NCBI GenBank assembly: GCA_964019695.1
Contig: OZ026518.1
Span: 106,550,305 to 106,614,304, forward strand
Reading direction: 5' to 3'
DNA length: 64,000 nucleotides
From: Loripinus fragilis
Lineage: Eukaryota; Mollusca; Bivalvia; Lucinida; Lucinidae
This document shows positions 24,004-34,876 of the stretch, in pieces. The stretch's first letter is position 1. Each line of letters opens with the position of its first letter. Made by a program: the position numbers and the translations under genes. The notes under the pieces are model-generated. The model was not told the origin of the DNA. It ran no database searches and was given only the letters and a program-made list of their open reading frames with translations.

Positions 24004-24564
24004 CTGAGTCTGTTTCTGGAGAAAACTGTGACATGTCCACATCTCTCTTCCTTACAGTACTTGAACTGATCACTTTTCTTCTCTCGGCCTCCATCTCTAA
24101 ACATTTCTCATCTGTCAGGTCATCTGCACTCTGAATATCTCGCTTCTTCCTCACCGTCATCTTCGGAGGCTTCTGGACAACCTCCGCAAAATGTTGAGCT
24201 TTTGCCATGAAATCCTTGGGTCCTGTTGGACTTCTCACATCACCATCCTTGTTTCTGTTAGCCCCATCCAGAGCAAGTTTAAATTTCCTAGCTTCCTTTG
24301 TGATGTCCTCGATGGAGCTTCGTTTCGGTGTAGACTCTGCTACAGCAATTTTCTCAGGTGACACAAAATCCTCTTGACCAAATTCTTCTATAGTGTTACT
24401 GAGTGGATCATTAGATGTCAGGCTGGACTGCATGTCCTCGAAGGCAGAGTCAGGGCCCGAGTTGTCACTGTTCGGGCTATGGAGTTTAGTGCTATAGGAG
24501 ATTAACTGAATATTGCCTTCATCGACTGTTGTTTCCATAGGAACACTCTTATTTGCAGTCACAC
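24004..24564 (-). CDS. coding exon 3 of a disordered scaffold-like protein (tentatively Scribble-tail-like)
   Basis: Minus-strand exon of 561 bases: acceptor ATATTGCAG|, donor CAG|GTAAGA. The previous exon ends one base into a codon; that base plus GT here makes Gly, so the junction is in frame. It leaves in phase 1. It adds about 187 residues: a Ser/Asp-rich start (SPNSDNSGPDSAFEDMQ), then TPKRSSIEDITKEARKFKLA, then GPKDFMAKAQHFAE, a basic VRKKRD patch, and LTDEKCLEMEAERR. The order F-x3-(Q/R)-x-F ... PPK ... L(S/T)-x7-EAE(K/R)R recalls the C-terminal tail of the Scribble polarity protein beyond its PDZ domains. This is from memory and uncomputed. No PDZ or LRR is visible in the window. The coding call is strong; the family call is weak. 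Confidence 0.8.
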
Positions 24565-24625
24565 CTGCAATATATATAACATTGGATATTAAAAGCCATG
24601 ATATTAGAAAACATAATGCCTAGAC

Positions 24626-24845
24626 ATGTGATTTCCAACAATATGGCATTTTGACAAGTGTAGACTCAGACCAAGCCTGTATCACCTCCTTTTAAGCTTA
24701 GAAACTCTAAATGATGTATGGTCAGTAGCTTAACAGTCAGAGTATTTAGCGACTAGCAAAGGCTCTCTGATCAGTCTGCGCATATGTGCAGGCTGGTCTG
24801 AGCCTTTGCTGGTCGCACATACCACATTGTTGGAAACCTCATGTC
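24626..24845. mobile_element. fold-back MITE, CCAACAAT-ended family, copy 2
   Basis: Reverse-orientation relative of 3722..3928: CCAACAATATGGCATTTTGA at the left, CATTGTTGGAAAC at the right, with the central 'gactagcaaaggctc' / 'gagcctttgctggtc' dyad. It sits in the intron just upstream (in gene sense) of exon 3. Confidence 0.8.
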
Positions 24846-24904
24846 AGGGCTCAATTATTAACTGCATGCTGGGAAATATTTTCATAATCTTTTTGTTACC
24901 TACA

Positions 24905-25245
24905 AAATCAATTTTTTCAAAAAATTATTTCAGGGATACCATCCGAGTGTCAAACACTTTGGTTCTTTGAGGAATACCATCAGAGTGTTATACAGTTTGG
25001 AGCCAGATCAGGCTTAATGACATCTTGTTAAGCCTGATCTTTCGTTTGTTTGTTTGTTTTGATTCTTTATGTCCCAGTCAACAATTTTCCAGTCATGTTG
25101 TGACTGGTCTTCCTGCATTGAACCAGTACTAAGCAGAAGATAAAGTATCTTGCTCAAGCACACAATGCAGTACCTCCTGTGAGGCTTGAACCTGCAACCC
25201 CTCAATCTCGAGTCAAGCACTCTACCACTGAGCCACTGCCCTCCT
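24905..25245 (-). mobile_element. family G fragment and family A SINE
   Basis: 24905..25035 holds the family G dyad (CCAGATCAGGCTTAA / TTAAGCCTGATCT). 25040..25245 is a full-length family A SINE on minus, with 'TTGAGCAAGATAC', 'TAGTACTGGTTCAA' and a TTGACTGGGACATAAAG tail. Confidence 0.75.
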
Positions 25246-26780
25246 CACCAGTCTGATCTTTTACAAAGGTTATCAGCAGAGAAAACAAACAGACAGACTT
25301 AATCCTTAAAATCGCAACCAAAACTTTGCAGCAGATGATATTTTTTAATTTTGTCCTTGCTTTTAGAAACCAATTAAAGCTCGATATTTCCTGTGAGTTA
25401 TCTGTCAGCAGACGATTCACAAGAAAAGTTTGAAAGCCTTATTTTCCAAAAAAATCAAGATACGGTAAATCTTGTATTAGTTCGTACACTCGAATAGTTC
25501 GTACACCATAAATTATTCATGACCAGTCAGCTCAAAATGTCATGTATTAGTTCGTACAGTGGTCATTTTTCCCATTTGTAATTTTAATAGTTCGTACACA
25601 ACGTTTCTTCCGTTCATTTGGTCAATCAGTGTGTCTGTCTACGATGCTTTCGTTTTTCGTCGAGCACGTCAGTTAGCAAACATATCAGCGGAACAGGAGT
25701 GTTTCGCCTGTCAGTGCGATCGTCAGTGTCGCTTATGCGCGTGCATCCAGCATTGATGCATGCCAAACTTTTATACAATGATAAACGCTAGGTTCAATGA
25801 ACGTCGGACTGATGCAAATCGCGGAGATATTTTGTCCAGTCATGATAAAAATCGAATACATGTACACAACCACGCGCGCGTGCACACAGTGTCCTACGTG
25901 TCTGTGGTCATTGAGCCTTTCAGGTCTTTCTGTGTCATAAATATGCCCAAGCGTCTTTTATTTTAATCACTGGATCCGAGCATGTCGAAACCATATCGGC
26001 TGGTGTTTATCACAAATATTATCAGCGAAGGCTCAGGGGAGCCTGTGTTTTTGTGCAATCTCGTCGGGTAACTCAAAGTTTTGGAGTGGATGAAGAATCT
26101 AGACACTTACGTACCCCCACTAATTAGCTGTGCTTTAAATGTGCGTGCATCAATTTCATTTCTAAGTTTCACCAAAACGCGCACGCAATAAGCGTAATAA
26201 AATAACTATATACATTGTATATCCGATGGAACTTTTTATCAAACAAAGACGACACTGCTGAGCCTAGCGCGGCGTCCTCATGAAATTGTATTATGGTTCT
26301 TACACATTAAATGATTCCTGTGGATCATCACACGTACGCACAAGATGAAAAGTGATTTATGCATGCTTCTGCATCATACTTTAAATTGGGCTATCTATGA
26401 AACGAGCCAGTTCATGAGATTATGGTACCTCTCGCACATGCAACCAGCGAAGGCTCAGACGAGCCTGCACACCGCACAGTCTTGCCAGGGGCATAAATGC
26501 TCACATACAAGGAATGTAGATTAAGGTGCATGTCTAAAGTTAACACCGCAACAATTGCTTGCTTTCAGATAAGAAAAAATGGCCGAAAAAGCCTCTCGTT
26601 AACCGTCCGTGTATATTTAAATTTGCAACTTAGTTTTTTTACCCATTTCCGCGAGAAACTTTTTTGTATGCAAACAACAAAGGCGCAGATCAGCCAGCGC
26701 AGTTCTACCAATTATCTCTGGAAAGTATGATAGCTAAACCTGCTACATGCAAAAAATAAAAAAAAATCCTGTCAGACATG

Positions 26781-26960
26781 CGTGCGCGGATCCAGACAAT
26801 TCCAACGGGGGGGGGGGGGGGGGGGGGGGGGGGGGAGGGTCAAATTGCTTCTCGAGGGAGGTTCGTACCAGTTTTTCTTCTAGGAAACAAATGGCAACTT
26901 ATGATTTTCATTGGGAGGTCCGGACCCCCGGACCCCTCTGTCTCCGCCCATATCAGAGTT
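26781..26960. repeat. GCGCGGATCCAG / G-run repeat, copy 1
   Basis: Starts GTGCGCGGATCCAGACAATT, followed by a 29-base G run (26807..26835) and later 'ggtccggacccccggacccc'. It lies inside the 3.7-kb element. Confidence 0.8.
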
Positions 26961-27210
26961 TCAAACAGTTGGATTCACATTTTATTTTTTGCTGGGCCTG
27001 GTCAATTCAAAAAACGTCTGCTAATTATATCAGCTGACGCCAAGGGCAAAGACAGCATGATCCTTTTTAAGATCAAAGAGACCGCGCACATCAATTCCGG
27101 CCACGTGTTGTTAAGTTTTGGGTCGCACGTGATGATGGCCTTGACGCAAGAAAATGTACATTACACATTAAACAGTGGCCCGGGCGTTATGAACAAGTCG
27201 AACAGGGTTC

Positions 27211-27234
27211 ATGCGCGGATCCAGGAATTTTTGT

Positions 27235-27276
<42 letters not shown>

Positions 27277-27500
27277 CGAGGCCCGATGGCCAGAAAACAG
27301 TCTGGACAATGTTTTTTTTTAGTCATCAACTTATTTTACAGTTTACAGAGTGGATCCAATGGTTTTATTACAGAGGGGAGGAGGGGTCCAACTTCTTCCA
27401 GGGGGTGGGGGTGTTCAAAGAAACCCATATAACTTGTGATTTTCCAGAGGGGGGGGGGTCCGGACCCCCTAATCCCCCTCTGGATCCGCACGTCGGGTCG
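27211..27500. repeat. GCGCGGATCCAG / G-run repeat, copy 2
   Basis: ATGCGCGGATCCAGGAATTT is followed by a 40-base G run (27236..27275), and it ends at 'cccctctggatccgcacg'. It is nearly symmetrical: the right edge is an inverted GGATCC end. Confidence 0.85.
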
Positions 27501-27614
27501 CCTGACGCCACTGTTTGCTTACAGAATCATGGTCTATCAAAATTTAAATAAAACTGAAAAATACCACCCAACGACGACTAAACGGAAAAAAGCTATCGCC
27601 TGCTGGTCGAGATA

Positions 27615-27906
27615 GCAAGTGCGGATCCAGATGGGTCAGGGGGTCCGGCACCCCTGGAATATCACAAGTTATATGGGTTTCTATAGGGTATCAGCAATTG
27701 GACCCCCCTGGAAAATGTTGGACCCCCCCTGGAAAATGTTGGACCCCCTCTGGAACCTTGAAAAATGATAGTTTTCTTCGAAATTAACCATTTGACTTCA
27801 GTAAAATAAGCTGAGGACTAAAAAACCGTTGTCAGGGCTTTTTTGTCAGATTGACCCGGACCCCCCCCCCCCCACCCCCGACGAAAAATCCTAGATCCGC
27901 GCATGG
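27615..27906. repeat. GCGCGGATCCAG / G-run repeat, copy 3, opposite orientation
   Basis: Begins AGTGCGGATCCAGATGGGTC and ends CTAGATCCGCGCATGG. The homopolymer here is a C run (about 27862..27880). ACCCCCCCTGGAAAATGTTG-type units repeat inside. Confidence 0.8.
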
Positions 27907-29204
27907 AAAGCAATGTGTACACGGGAAAGCATGGTGTTCAAATAGCAGTGCAAAGACTAGCATGTGCACCCAACCCTGTGTCTGGCTGTAAAAGAGTCAG
28001 TCAGCCTCAAATCACGAAAGACAGATTTTCTCATGTAATGGCTTTTCCATGGTCAACAAGCGACCGAAGATGACAAAGTACGGGAATCTGGTTCTACATT
28101 GATTGCCATTATCATAATCTTAAAATGCTGACAGCCTAACACCGAGCTATATTGGGTCCGAGCTAACACGTAAGGGGGTGTGCGAACAAGCTGAGCATGT
28201 TATGTCGCCACAAGGAATACGACGTATGATGGAGACTCGAACCAACCAACCTATGCAGAAATATAGGTGTTCATACAAAGCCTTTAAATGGAGTAAGCAT
28301 TCGCAATAACGTAAGTTGTGGGTCTTTTTACAATATGAAGGCAGAGAAATGTACTACTCTGATTCATGAGAGTTCTGCGTTCCAGTTGTTCATATTTCAT
28401 ATTAAGAAGTCGCCGTTTTCATTTTCAGTTTTCATTCCAAATCAATGAGTGTACGCGTACGTCTAACCTGTAGGGCATGTACGTACATGTATTGTCTTGT
28501 CTACTTCTATGCTGCATTTTCGAGGGTTCTAAGAAAATAAGAATCTACATCATGACCAAAAACGAAAGCTGCGATATACATTGCTGTGTTACGTTGTGGA
28601 GCTAGCCGTCGGTAGTGAACAGAAGTTGTATTTTTGTTATGATTCCTCGGACCCGGTGGGTCCGAGTATGATTCCAATCAAGACAATCGTCATAGAACAA
28701 GTCCGACGTGACATCTCTTCCGTAAAGCAGGCCTATGTAAAGTTGGCCTGTAACCGGGTGATATCGCCGGGTATATCGCACATTGCATGTGAGTCGGTTG
28801 AAACGGCAATCCAGACTTTTATGTTTGGTTGTTTATTTCAGTGACATATTAGTTATATAGGTCACTGTTTATTTTCAATCTTTCACCATGCTATTAAGAA
28901 TGTTAGTTTAATTGAAAATACTGATCAGACATACAGCCTGTAATTAGGCTAAAAGGATAAACAGAAATTCCTCCCTCTTTGGCAATGTTCGCATGCTTTT
29001 GGTCCCGTTTTTCGATCTTCAAAATTTCATTTTATTAGTTCGTACAGTCCTGTTTCTCAGAAAAATAATTTTTATTAGTTCGTACACAGCGAAAAATAAT
29101 TATTTTTTACTGTACGAACTAATACAAGATTTACCGTATCATGAAATTTGTTGTCTGTCGCAGTTGCTAGAAAACTGAAATTTCGCTCATAGCAAGTCTA
29201 GAAT

Positions 29205-29745
29205 AAGAGAATAGCAAAGGCACTGATCAGACTGTGTGGATGCGCAGGCTGGCCTGCGCCTTTGTTGTTCGTGAGCCCCCAAAGACAGGTTTTCTCACGT
29301 TGAGACCCAGATACTCTATATGTACCTTAATTAAAGAACTTATTTCTGTACTTTATTTGTACCTTTTATAAATTAAGGAATCATATTCTTCAATGCTGGA
29401 GCAAATGCTGTATAGACCCTAGTAAGCACCCTGTGTGAGTAACTGTTTTCAAAACTCTATACTCTCTTTTGAAATAGTGTAGATGAAGCCAGCTGATCAG
29501 GATCTACACTTTTATTTCACCCATAGATGAATACAATATTAATGCATGGGCCTCAATGCAAGAAAACTCGACTATATGAACATTAAAAGCGCAGACCAAC
29601 CTGCACATCTGTACTTTCTGATCAGTGCCTTTGATGTTCGCTTTCTAGAAATTATGATGCCTCCAGTGGCTAGGCCCAACTTTTCGATACTGCTCTAGCT
29701 AGTCTCTGTAGCTGAGCAGACTGGTTTGAATCGAGGCCCACATAT
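29205..29745. repeat. two partial GATCAG-dyad MITE-like copies
   Basis: 29205..29310 has 'gcaaaggcactgatcagact', 'ggcctgcgcctttgttgttc' and 'agacaggttttctcac'. 29585..29745 has 'gcagaccaacctgc' and 'ctagctagtctctgtagctg'. Both are fragments of the 53755..53993 type. Confidence 0.65.
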
Positions 29746-29829
29746 GAATTCAGTTCTAAGCTGATTTTGCATTCACAATTCAACAAAAAAGAAGTCTGAA
29801 GGACAGCTAAATCCCCCGCCGCAGAATGA

Positions 29830-30265
29830 CTGTTTAACTGTGACCTTGACCTTCAGCCTGAGTCATGGGTTCTGTACAGCAGTTTACTGAGATAAACATT
29901 TGACCAAAATTTAATGAAAATCCTTCCAGTGGTAAAGGAGATGTGGACTGGACAGGAAATTCACGAGTTATTCCCATGACCTGTGACCTTGACATTGAGT
30001 CTGCATAGCTGAATCATTGGTTCTGCACACTCACAGTCTCAGTAAGATGAACATTTCACCAAAGGTTATTAAAAATCCTTCCAGGGGTAAAGGAGATGTG
30101 GAGATGACACAAAATTCAAGGGTAAATCCCATTACCTTGAACTGTTGACAATGACCTTGAGCCTGCATAGCTGAGTCATGGGTTCTGCACACAGTCTTAC
30201 TCAGATGAACATTTGACCAAAGTTTAATGAAAATCTTTAAAAGGGTTCAGGAGATTTGGAGCGGA
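29830..30265. repeat. about three tandem monomers of ~140 bp
   Basis: 'gagtcatgggttctg', 'agatgaacatttgaccaaag' and 'aatccttccag(t/g)ggtaaaggag' repeat three times at roughly 140-base spacing, with drift between units. Confidence 0.75.
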
Positions 30266-30699
30266 CAAGAAAGTGTTATGGACGGATTGGCTGAGACTAA
30301 CAGATGGGCAGACAAAGGCCATTCCTATAATCCACTCTTTGCTTCATGGTGGGAGATTAAAGACATATGCGGCTATTTCCCATGCGCACCTTTTCCGCGT
30401 CTGGAAACAGGTAAAGTTGTCTGGGTCCTGTCTTTCGACCTTTCACGGATTCGGATCAACATAGCTTACAGATATTCTTATGCCATATCCGTGTTCCAAC
30501 ATTTTATTGACAAAATAAAGTAATTAAAGTGTGTCCGAAATATCTATTGACCTTTTATCAGAACTTATATTGTCAGTACCAAAGACAGATAAATGTAGCT
30601 CAGGCGAAATCAAACGACGAACACAATTATCCTGGTTACAAACACGAATGTGGCCGAGTCTCTACTATTTGGACGGTTATTTAAAGCCCCGCACGACCT

Positions 30700-30778
30700 G
30701 ACCTTGTGGCCTAGTGGTTAGCATGTCTGGCTACAAAGCCAGAGGACCTGGCTCGATTCCTGGGTGCGCACCTACTTT
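30700..30778 (+). mobile_element. tRNA-like sequence, probably a SINE head
   Basis: GTGGCCTAGTGGTTAGCATG (A-box-like) and GGCTCGATTCCTGG (B-box-like) flank the stem CTGGCT / AGCCAG, whose spacing does not give a normal 7-base anticodon loop. Not a functional tRNA as read; a T-rich tract follows. Confidence 0.5.
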
Positions 30779-31300
30779 CAGTGTGTTTTTTTTTTCTTTT
30801 TTAACATTTTAATGCTAAATTGCTTCATATACTAGTAAAACGGCATCATCAAAACGACCGAAATGGGCATTCCTGAACTTTTCATATTGAATTACGCATG
30901 AAACCTATGGGGGTGGGGTTAAATTTGGCCCTCCTGAAAGAGAATTAGTTCGGTGACCCCAGATTTTATTCTTTTTTATTTAAGGTAGTATAATGGTCCA
31001 TGAAATAAAAATAAATTCTTAAAATTTTCAACATCAGATATTTTTATATCATGATTTATTCTAAAAACAAATTCCGATTTTTGACGAATTGCCAAAATAT
31101 ATCATGCAGTATCTTGTCAAACATAAGATAAAAACTAAACTTGCACATTTTCTAAAAGGTTTGATGTCATGGGCACTAATTGAAGCTAAAAGAAAGAAGC
31201 TGACTGAAGATTACAACAGATTTAGCTTGACATTTAGGACTAGTGTTATTCTTTCATATTTTTAGAAAATTGGTCAAATGCTGAAAACTTCCATATAACA
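30779..31300. other. no recognisable feature
   Basis: AT-rich intron sequence. Confidence 0.4.
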
Positions 31301-31584
31301 TAGTGAAAAATAAGCACGGTGACATATCCTTTTTATTTCATAAATGGATAGCCCATGCATAAAACAAACTGTATGCAAAGTATTAAAAATATTTCAACAT
31401 GGGAAGTAATTAGTAGCATATGTCCTTAAACTCCTCTTTATCTAGTGAAAAATAAGCACGGTGACATATCCTTTTTATTTCATAAATGGATAGCCCATGC
31501 ATAAAACAAACTGTATGCAAAGTATTAAAAATATTTCAACATGGGAAGTAATTAGTAGCATATGTCCTTAAACTCCTCTTTATC
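31301..31584. repeat. exact tandem duplication, 2 x 142 bp
   Basis: The block beginning TAGTGAAAAATAAGCACGGT starts at 31301 and again at 31443, essentially without change. A shorter direct duplicate (ACTCCTCTTTATCTGCCATG) follows to about 31620. Either a recent duplication or an assembly artefact. Confidence 0.9.
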
Positions 31585-31729
31585 TGCCATGTATTAAACT
31601 CCTCTTTATCTGCCATGCATTGATGTTGATATTACTTAGCGTACATTGATTGCCAGTGCCATTCTCATATAATTTTTGTCTGATCCACATTGTAACAGGA
31701 AATGACTTTAAAACATTTTCTTACGACAT

Positions 31730-32215
31730 GATAGCTGAAAAAATTCACGTGCCTTCATTGGGAATCGAACCCGGGTCACCCCGGTATAAGACCAATGCTC
31801 TAAGCACTGAGCGAAAGAGTCGACACTCCAACGCAGTTGTCAGAGATTGATTATATACTAGAAGCTAAGCGAAATCTACCTTATGTAGATATACCTTGCC
31901 CGTAACACTCCCACTCTTCAAAGGAGTCATCATTTATGATGACGGAAAGCCTTTTTAGGCGAAACTAATGTCCAACTCCGGACGTGAGCCCCCATCTTAC
32001 GGCATGATAGTCATAACAAAGTTAAGCATAGCTGAAAAATTTCCTGTGCCTTAGCTGGGAATGGAACCCGGGTCGCCCCGGTACAAGACAAATGCTCTAA
32101 CCACTGAGCCAAAGAGTAGACTCTCTGACACAGTTGTCAGAGATTGATTATATACTAGAAGCTATGCGAAATCTACCTTTTGTAGATATATAGGTGAGAG
32201 TGCCTTGCCCATAAC
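31730..32215 (-). mobile_element. two direct copies of a tRNA-like SINE
   Basis: 31757..31826 and 32047..32116 read on minus as TTAGAGCATT (A-box side) and CCCGGGTTCGATTCCC / CCCGGGTTCCATTCCC (B box). Each is followed by 'gtcagagattgattatatac' and 'gcgaaatctacctt(a/t)tgtagata'. The two units are about 290 bases apart. Confidence 0.7.
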
Positions 32216-32548
32216 AATTTTTAGTGCGGTGCTTCTTTTGTGGATCATTTATGTTATTTCTGTCTTGTTTGTGTTATGCTTTCGTGCGCATCTGTTTATT
32301 GATGCCTTGTGGTCACATGCTGGGAAAGGGCTGACCTCTTGGCTCTCGTTTGTGATGTCTAATTGTGAAGTTGTCACTTTCCCATTGGTATCCTGGGTCA
32401 GGTGTGGTGCTTGATTGTATCGATACCTGATCTTTGCCCTCTTTCTTACTTTAATATAAGCTTCAGCTTACTGTCAAATCCTGTACCACTCTATACATTT
32501 GTATATATTGTATAATGCTTGTAAATTCAGAAATAAAATATTGTTTAA
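32210..32548 (+). mobile_element. LINE 3' end with polyadenylation signal
   Basis: A stretch of weak coding look ends at a stop, then 'gattgtatcgatacctgatc' (shared with 4110..4140) and GAAATAAAATATTG near 32530. No RT motif remains. Family inferred from structure. Confidence 0.4.
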
Positions 32549-32699
32549 ACTAAACTCCGTGTGAGCTTATAAAGATATGAACAGATACTACACTTTGAAA
32601 TTAGCAAAAAGGCTGAGAAGTAATGGCATACGAGACCTCACGAACTGGCTCAATAATTCTACCTCTATGTGTAATTATTAATAGGGTTAACTGATTTAC

Positions 32700-34635
32700 C
32701 TGGAGCAAATATTCCTTCAGCTGGTTCTTCATTGTCTGAGAGGTCAGAGTCCGAGGTAATATGTCTCCTCTGTTCAGTAACATCCACCTCTAACTTTCCC
32801 ATGTGAGCAATCTCACCACCGATATCTCTCGTAGGTGATCTCACATCTTCATCTCTTACTGGAGACTTAACCCTCATACTGAATATTGAAGCAGGAAGAT
32901 CAGCTATAGGGCTTCCAGGATGTTCAAAACTGTGTGGACTTAGCGGTTCATCTGGAGATGGCAATTCATGAGTTGCAGAAATACGTGGGTCCCCAACAGC
33001 AGTAGCCATTTCAATTTCAGTTAACTTAGCTTCAAAAATTTCTGATACCTCTCTTTCAGTACACACTGGTTCAGATTTTTCTGCTACAATATCTGGAATT
33101 TCTGTCTGAGATGGCACTTTTGTCAAACTAATCTCTTCTAGCAGAGGTAGGGGTGGTGGAGCACTGTCTGGAAGAGGTGGAGCTTCTGAGCTTGCATCGG
33201 AAATATCAGACTTAATAGAAATAGTATCCTTTGTGTCTTTAATCTTCCCAGTGTCAGGGAATGATATCAGTTTTTGAAATGTATTGTCTAAATCATCGGA
33301 TCTTTTGAAAGCAGCTGCTTTGACCAGATCTAAATATCCATCTATTATATCAACATCATCATTTAAGTTTTCATTGCCAAACTCTTGCTGGTTCACAATC
33401 ACTACATCATTATCACTGTCAGAATCATGCAATACAGCTGTTTGCTCCACTTCTTGAAATTCAATTTTTACAGATTCTGGAGGTTGATATTTACCACGAT
33501 TACTTTGTAATATAATTGGAGTTATTTCACATTCTATATCATTCTTTTTATCAGGAATAATAATATCTTCAATATTTTTGTCTACATAATCTGAATCTGA
33601 CTTAATATTAGTGTCTATCACAGTACAATCACTTTGTTCCTCCAGCTTTTGATCAGTTTTTAAACTTGGAATATCTTTTAATATTGTATCCAGTAAAGAT
33701 TCTTCAATCTCATTTGATTTAGTTGTTTCTGTATCTACTATATATTCATCAATATTCGATTTTGGAAGATCGGTTTTATCTTTATCTATATCAATATGCA
33801 CAGTCTCTATCTTAATATCTGTGGTTTCATTTACAATATCTGTGGTTTCATTTACAATTTCATCCACTTTATTGACTTGCTTTGTGTCAAGAACAACCTT
33901 ATTATCTACATTAACATAAACTGACTCTTCGACTGTTCTGCTTTCCTGTTCTTGTTTGATCTCTACAGCAGGTTTTTTCTCATCACTTTCTCTACGTTTC
34001 CTGCGAGGTGGTCTGCTAGGCTGTACCTGGGTTTCAGCAACAGGCAATGGAATCTTTGTAGGACTACTAGGTGGAGGTGAAACTGATATGTTTGAACATG
34101 GAGGTGGAGGTGCTGCCTTCCTCTTGGTGGAGGGTCTCGGTGGAGATGAGGTAGATGAAAGTGGTGAGGTGGGCTCCAGTGACTGAGACTGTCTAGGTGA
34201 CAGTGGTGCGGGCTCCGATGACTGAGACTGTCTAGGGGACAGTGGTGCAGGGCCTTTTGGCGATGAAGCACAAGCTGGAATAGACTTGTCTAAATTATCA
34301 GTTTTAATTGTCAATTCTTCAGTTTCCTTCTTTTCTAAGCTTACTTTCCTACGAGGTCTACTAGGTGCTTTTGGCTGATCTAACCCGGTGACTTTCAATG
34401 ACCTATCAGAATTGTCTGACTTTTTATCTAAATTTAATGATCTTCTCTTCGCTCTATACTCTCTTGATATCTTTTTAGCCTCTTCGTCTGCATTTGCAGC
34501 ATAGCTTCTCCTCTTTGCAGGATCTTTATCACTATTTTCTGAGCGTCTGTCGGAGAAGCGACGATGTTTGCTCTTCTCAAGTTTTTCTTCTTCCTCCTTG
34601 GCTTTCCTTCTTGCTAGGTAGTCCTCAGGATTTCT
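32700..34635 (-). CDS. main coding exon (645 codons) of a disordered scaffold-like protein
   Basis: Minus-strand exon: acceptor TACTGTTTCAG| at 34636, donor CCAG|GTAAAT at 32699. Entry in phase 0, exit in phase 1. The open frame runs the whole exon without a stop. Numbered after the 13-residue ATG exon: residues 14-75 are highly charged and helical (RNPEDYLARRKAKEEEEKL, then KHRRFSDRR); 145-170 hold two LSPRQSQS(S/L)EP repeats; 175-230 are Ser/Pro/Lys-rich with PPPP and PSRPPRRKRRE; 235-460 are acidic and Ile/Asp-rich with an (IVNETTD)2 repeat; 498-512 is proline-rich (APPLPDSAPPPLPLL); 570-640 carries SP sites and DSDLSDNEE. No enzyme or folded domain recognised. This is the look of a phospho-regulated cytoskeletal or polarity scaffold. 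Formin-linker and Scribble-tail identities were both considered; neither is proven. Confidence 0.9.
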
Positions 34636-34816
34636 CTGAAACAGTAAGAACAAGGTTCATGTAAAATTCAAGGAATTTTCAAGTACTTTTTAAAGACTTT
34701 CCTACTGTTTTCAAGGTCTGAAAACTTATATAAAATACTGATTTACTCAGTAAAATACTACTTCAAAAATGTTGGACTGCTTTACTTAAAATATTACTTT
34801 TTGAAAATACTAATAA

Positions 34817-34876
34817 AATTGTGGTGCCTTTATTTGGTGCAGCATATGCTGCACCAAATAAAGACACCACAATTTT
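34817..34876. repeat. near-perfect palindrome centred on CATATG
   Basis: ATTGTGGTG...TTATTTGGTGCAGC faces its complement around CATATG, about 29 bases per arm. It lies 180 bases upstream (gene sense) of the main exon acceptor. Confidence 0.85.

Larger units (their letters stand above)
25459..29140. mobile_element. 3.68-kb DNA transposon with 30-bp TIRs and repeated subterminal motif
   Basis: Perfect 30-base inverted ends (25459..25488 and 29111..29140) beginning GATACGGTAAATCTTGTATT. The motif TAGTTCGTACA recurs four times within 130 bases of the left end and three times within 110 bases of the right end, the arrangement seen for transposase-binding sites. GATA|CGG and CCG|TATC at the borders would fit a TA duplication. 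The interior is more CpG- and GC-rich than its surroundings and has no recognisable transposase. A frame at 28581..28844 (87 codons) matches nothing I know. Non-autonomous or decayed; superfamily unknown. Confidence 0.8.
25300..29190. mobile_element. TTAA-type MITE interrupted by the 3.7-kb element
   Basis: 25300..25458 ('ccttaaaatcgcaacc', 'cagcagacgattcac', 'gccttattttcc') and 29141..29190 ('atgaaatttgttgtctgtcg') are the two halves of a diverged copy of the MITE at 23797..23988, in the same order. The inserted block is 25459..29140. Confidence 0.6.

Noticed and set aside
26778..27551. 257-codon plus-strand open frame
   Set aside because: It is carried by two G-runs read as poly-Gly and by the GGATCC repeat; no splice or domain support.
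28581..28844. 87-codon frame as a transposon gene
   Set aside because: No recognisable motif, no partner exons found; left unassigned within the 3.7-kb element.
33956..34271. Open frames on both strands within the main exon
   Set aside because: Shadows of the Ser/Pro-rich part of the real minus-strand exon; compositional mirror only.
32700..34635. Assignment to an FHOD-type formin linker
   Set aside because: Charged helix plus SP-rich, proline-rich layout is suggestive, but no FH2, DID or clear FH1 is present in the window.
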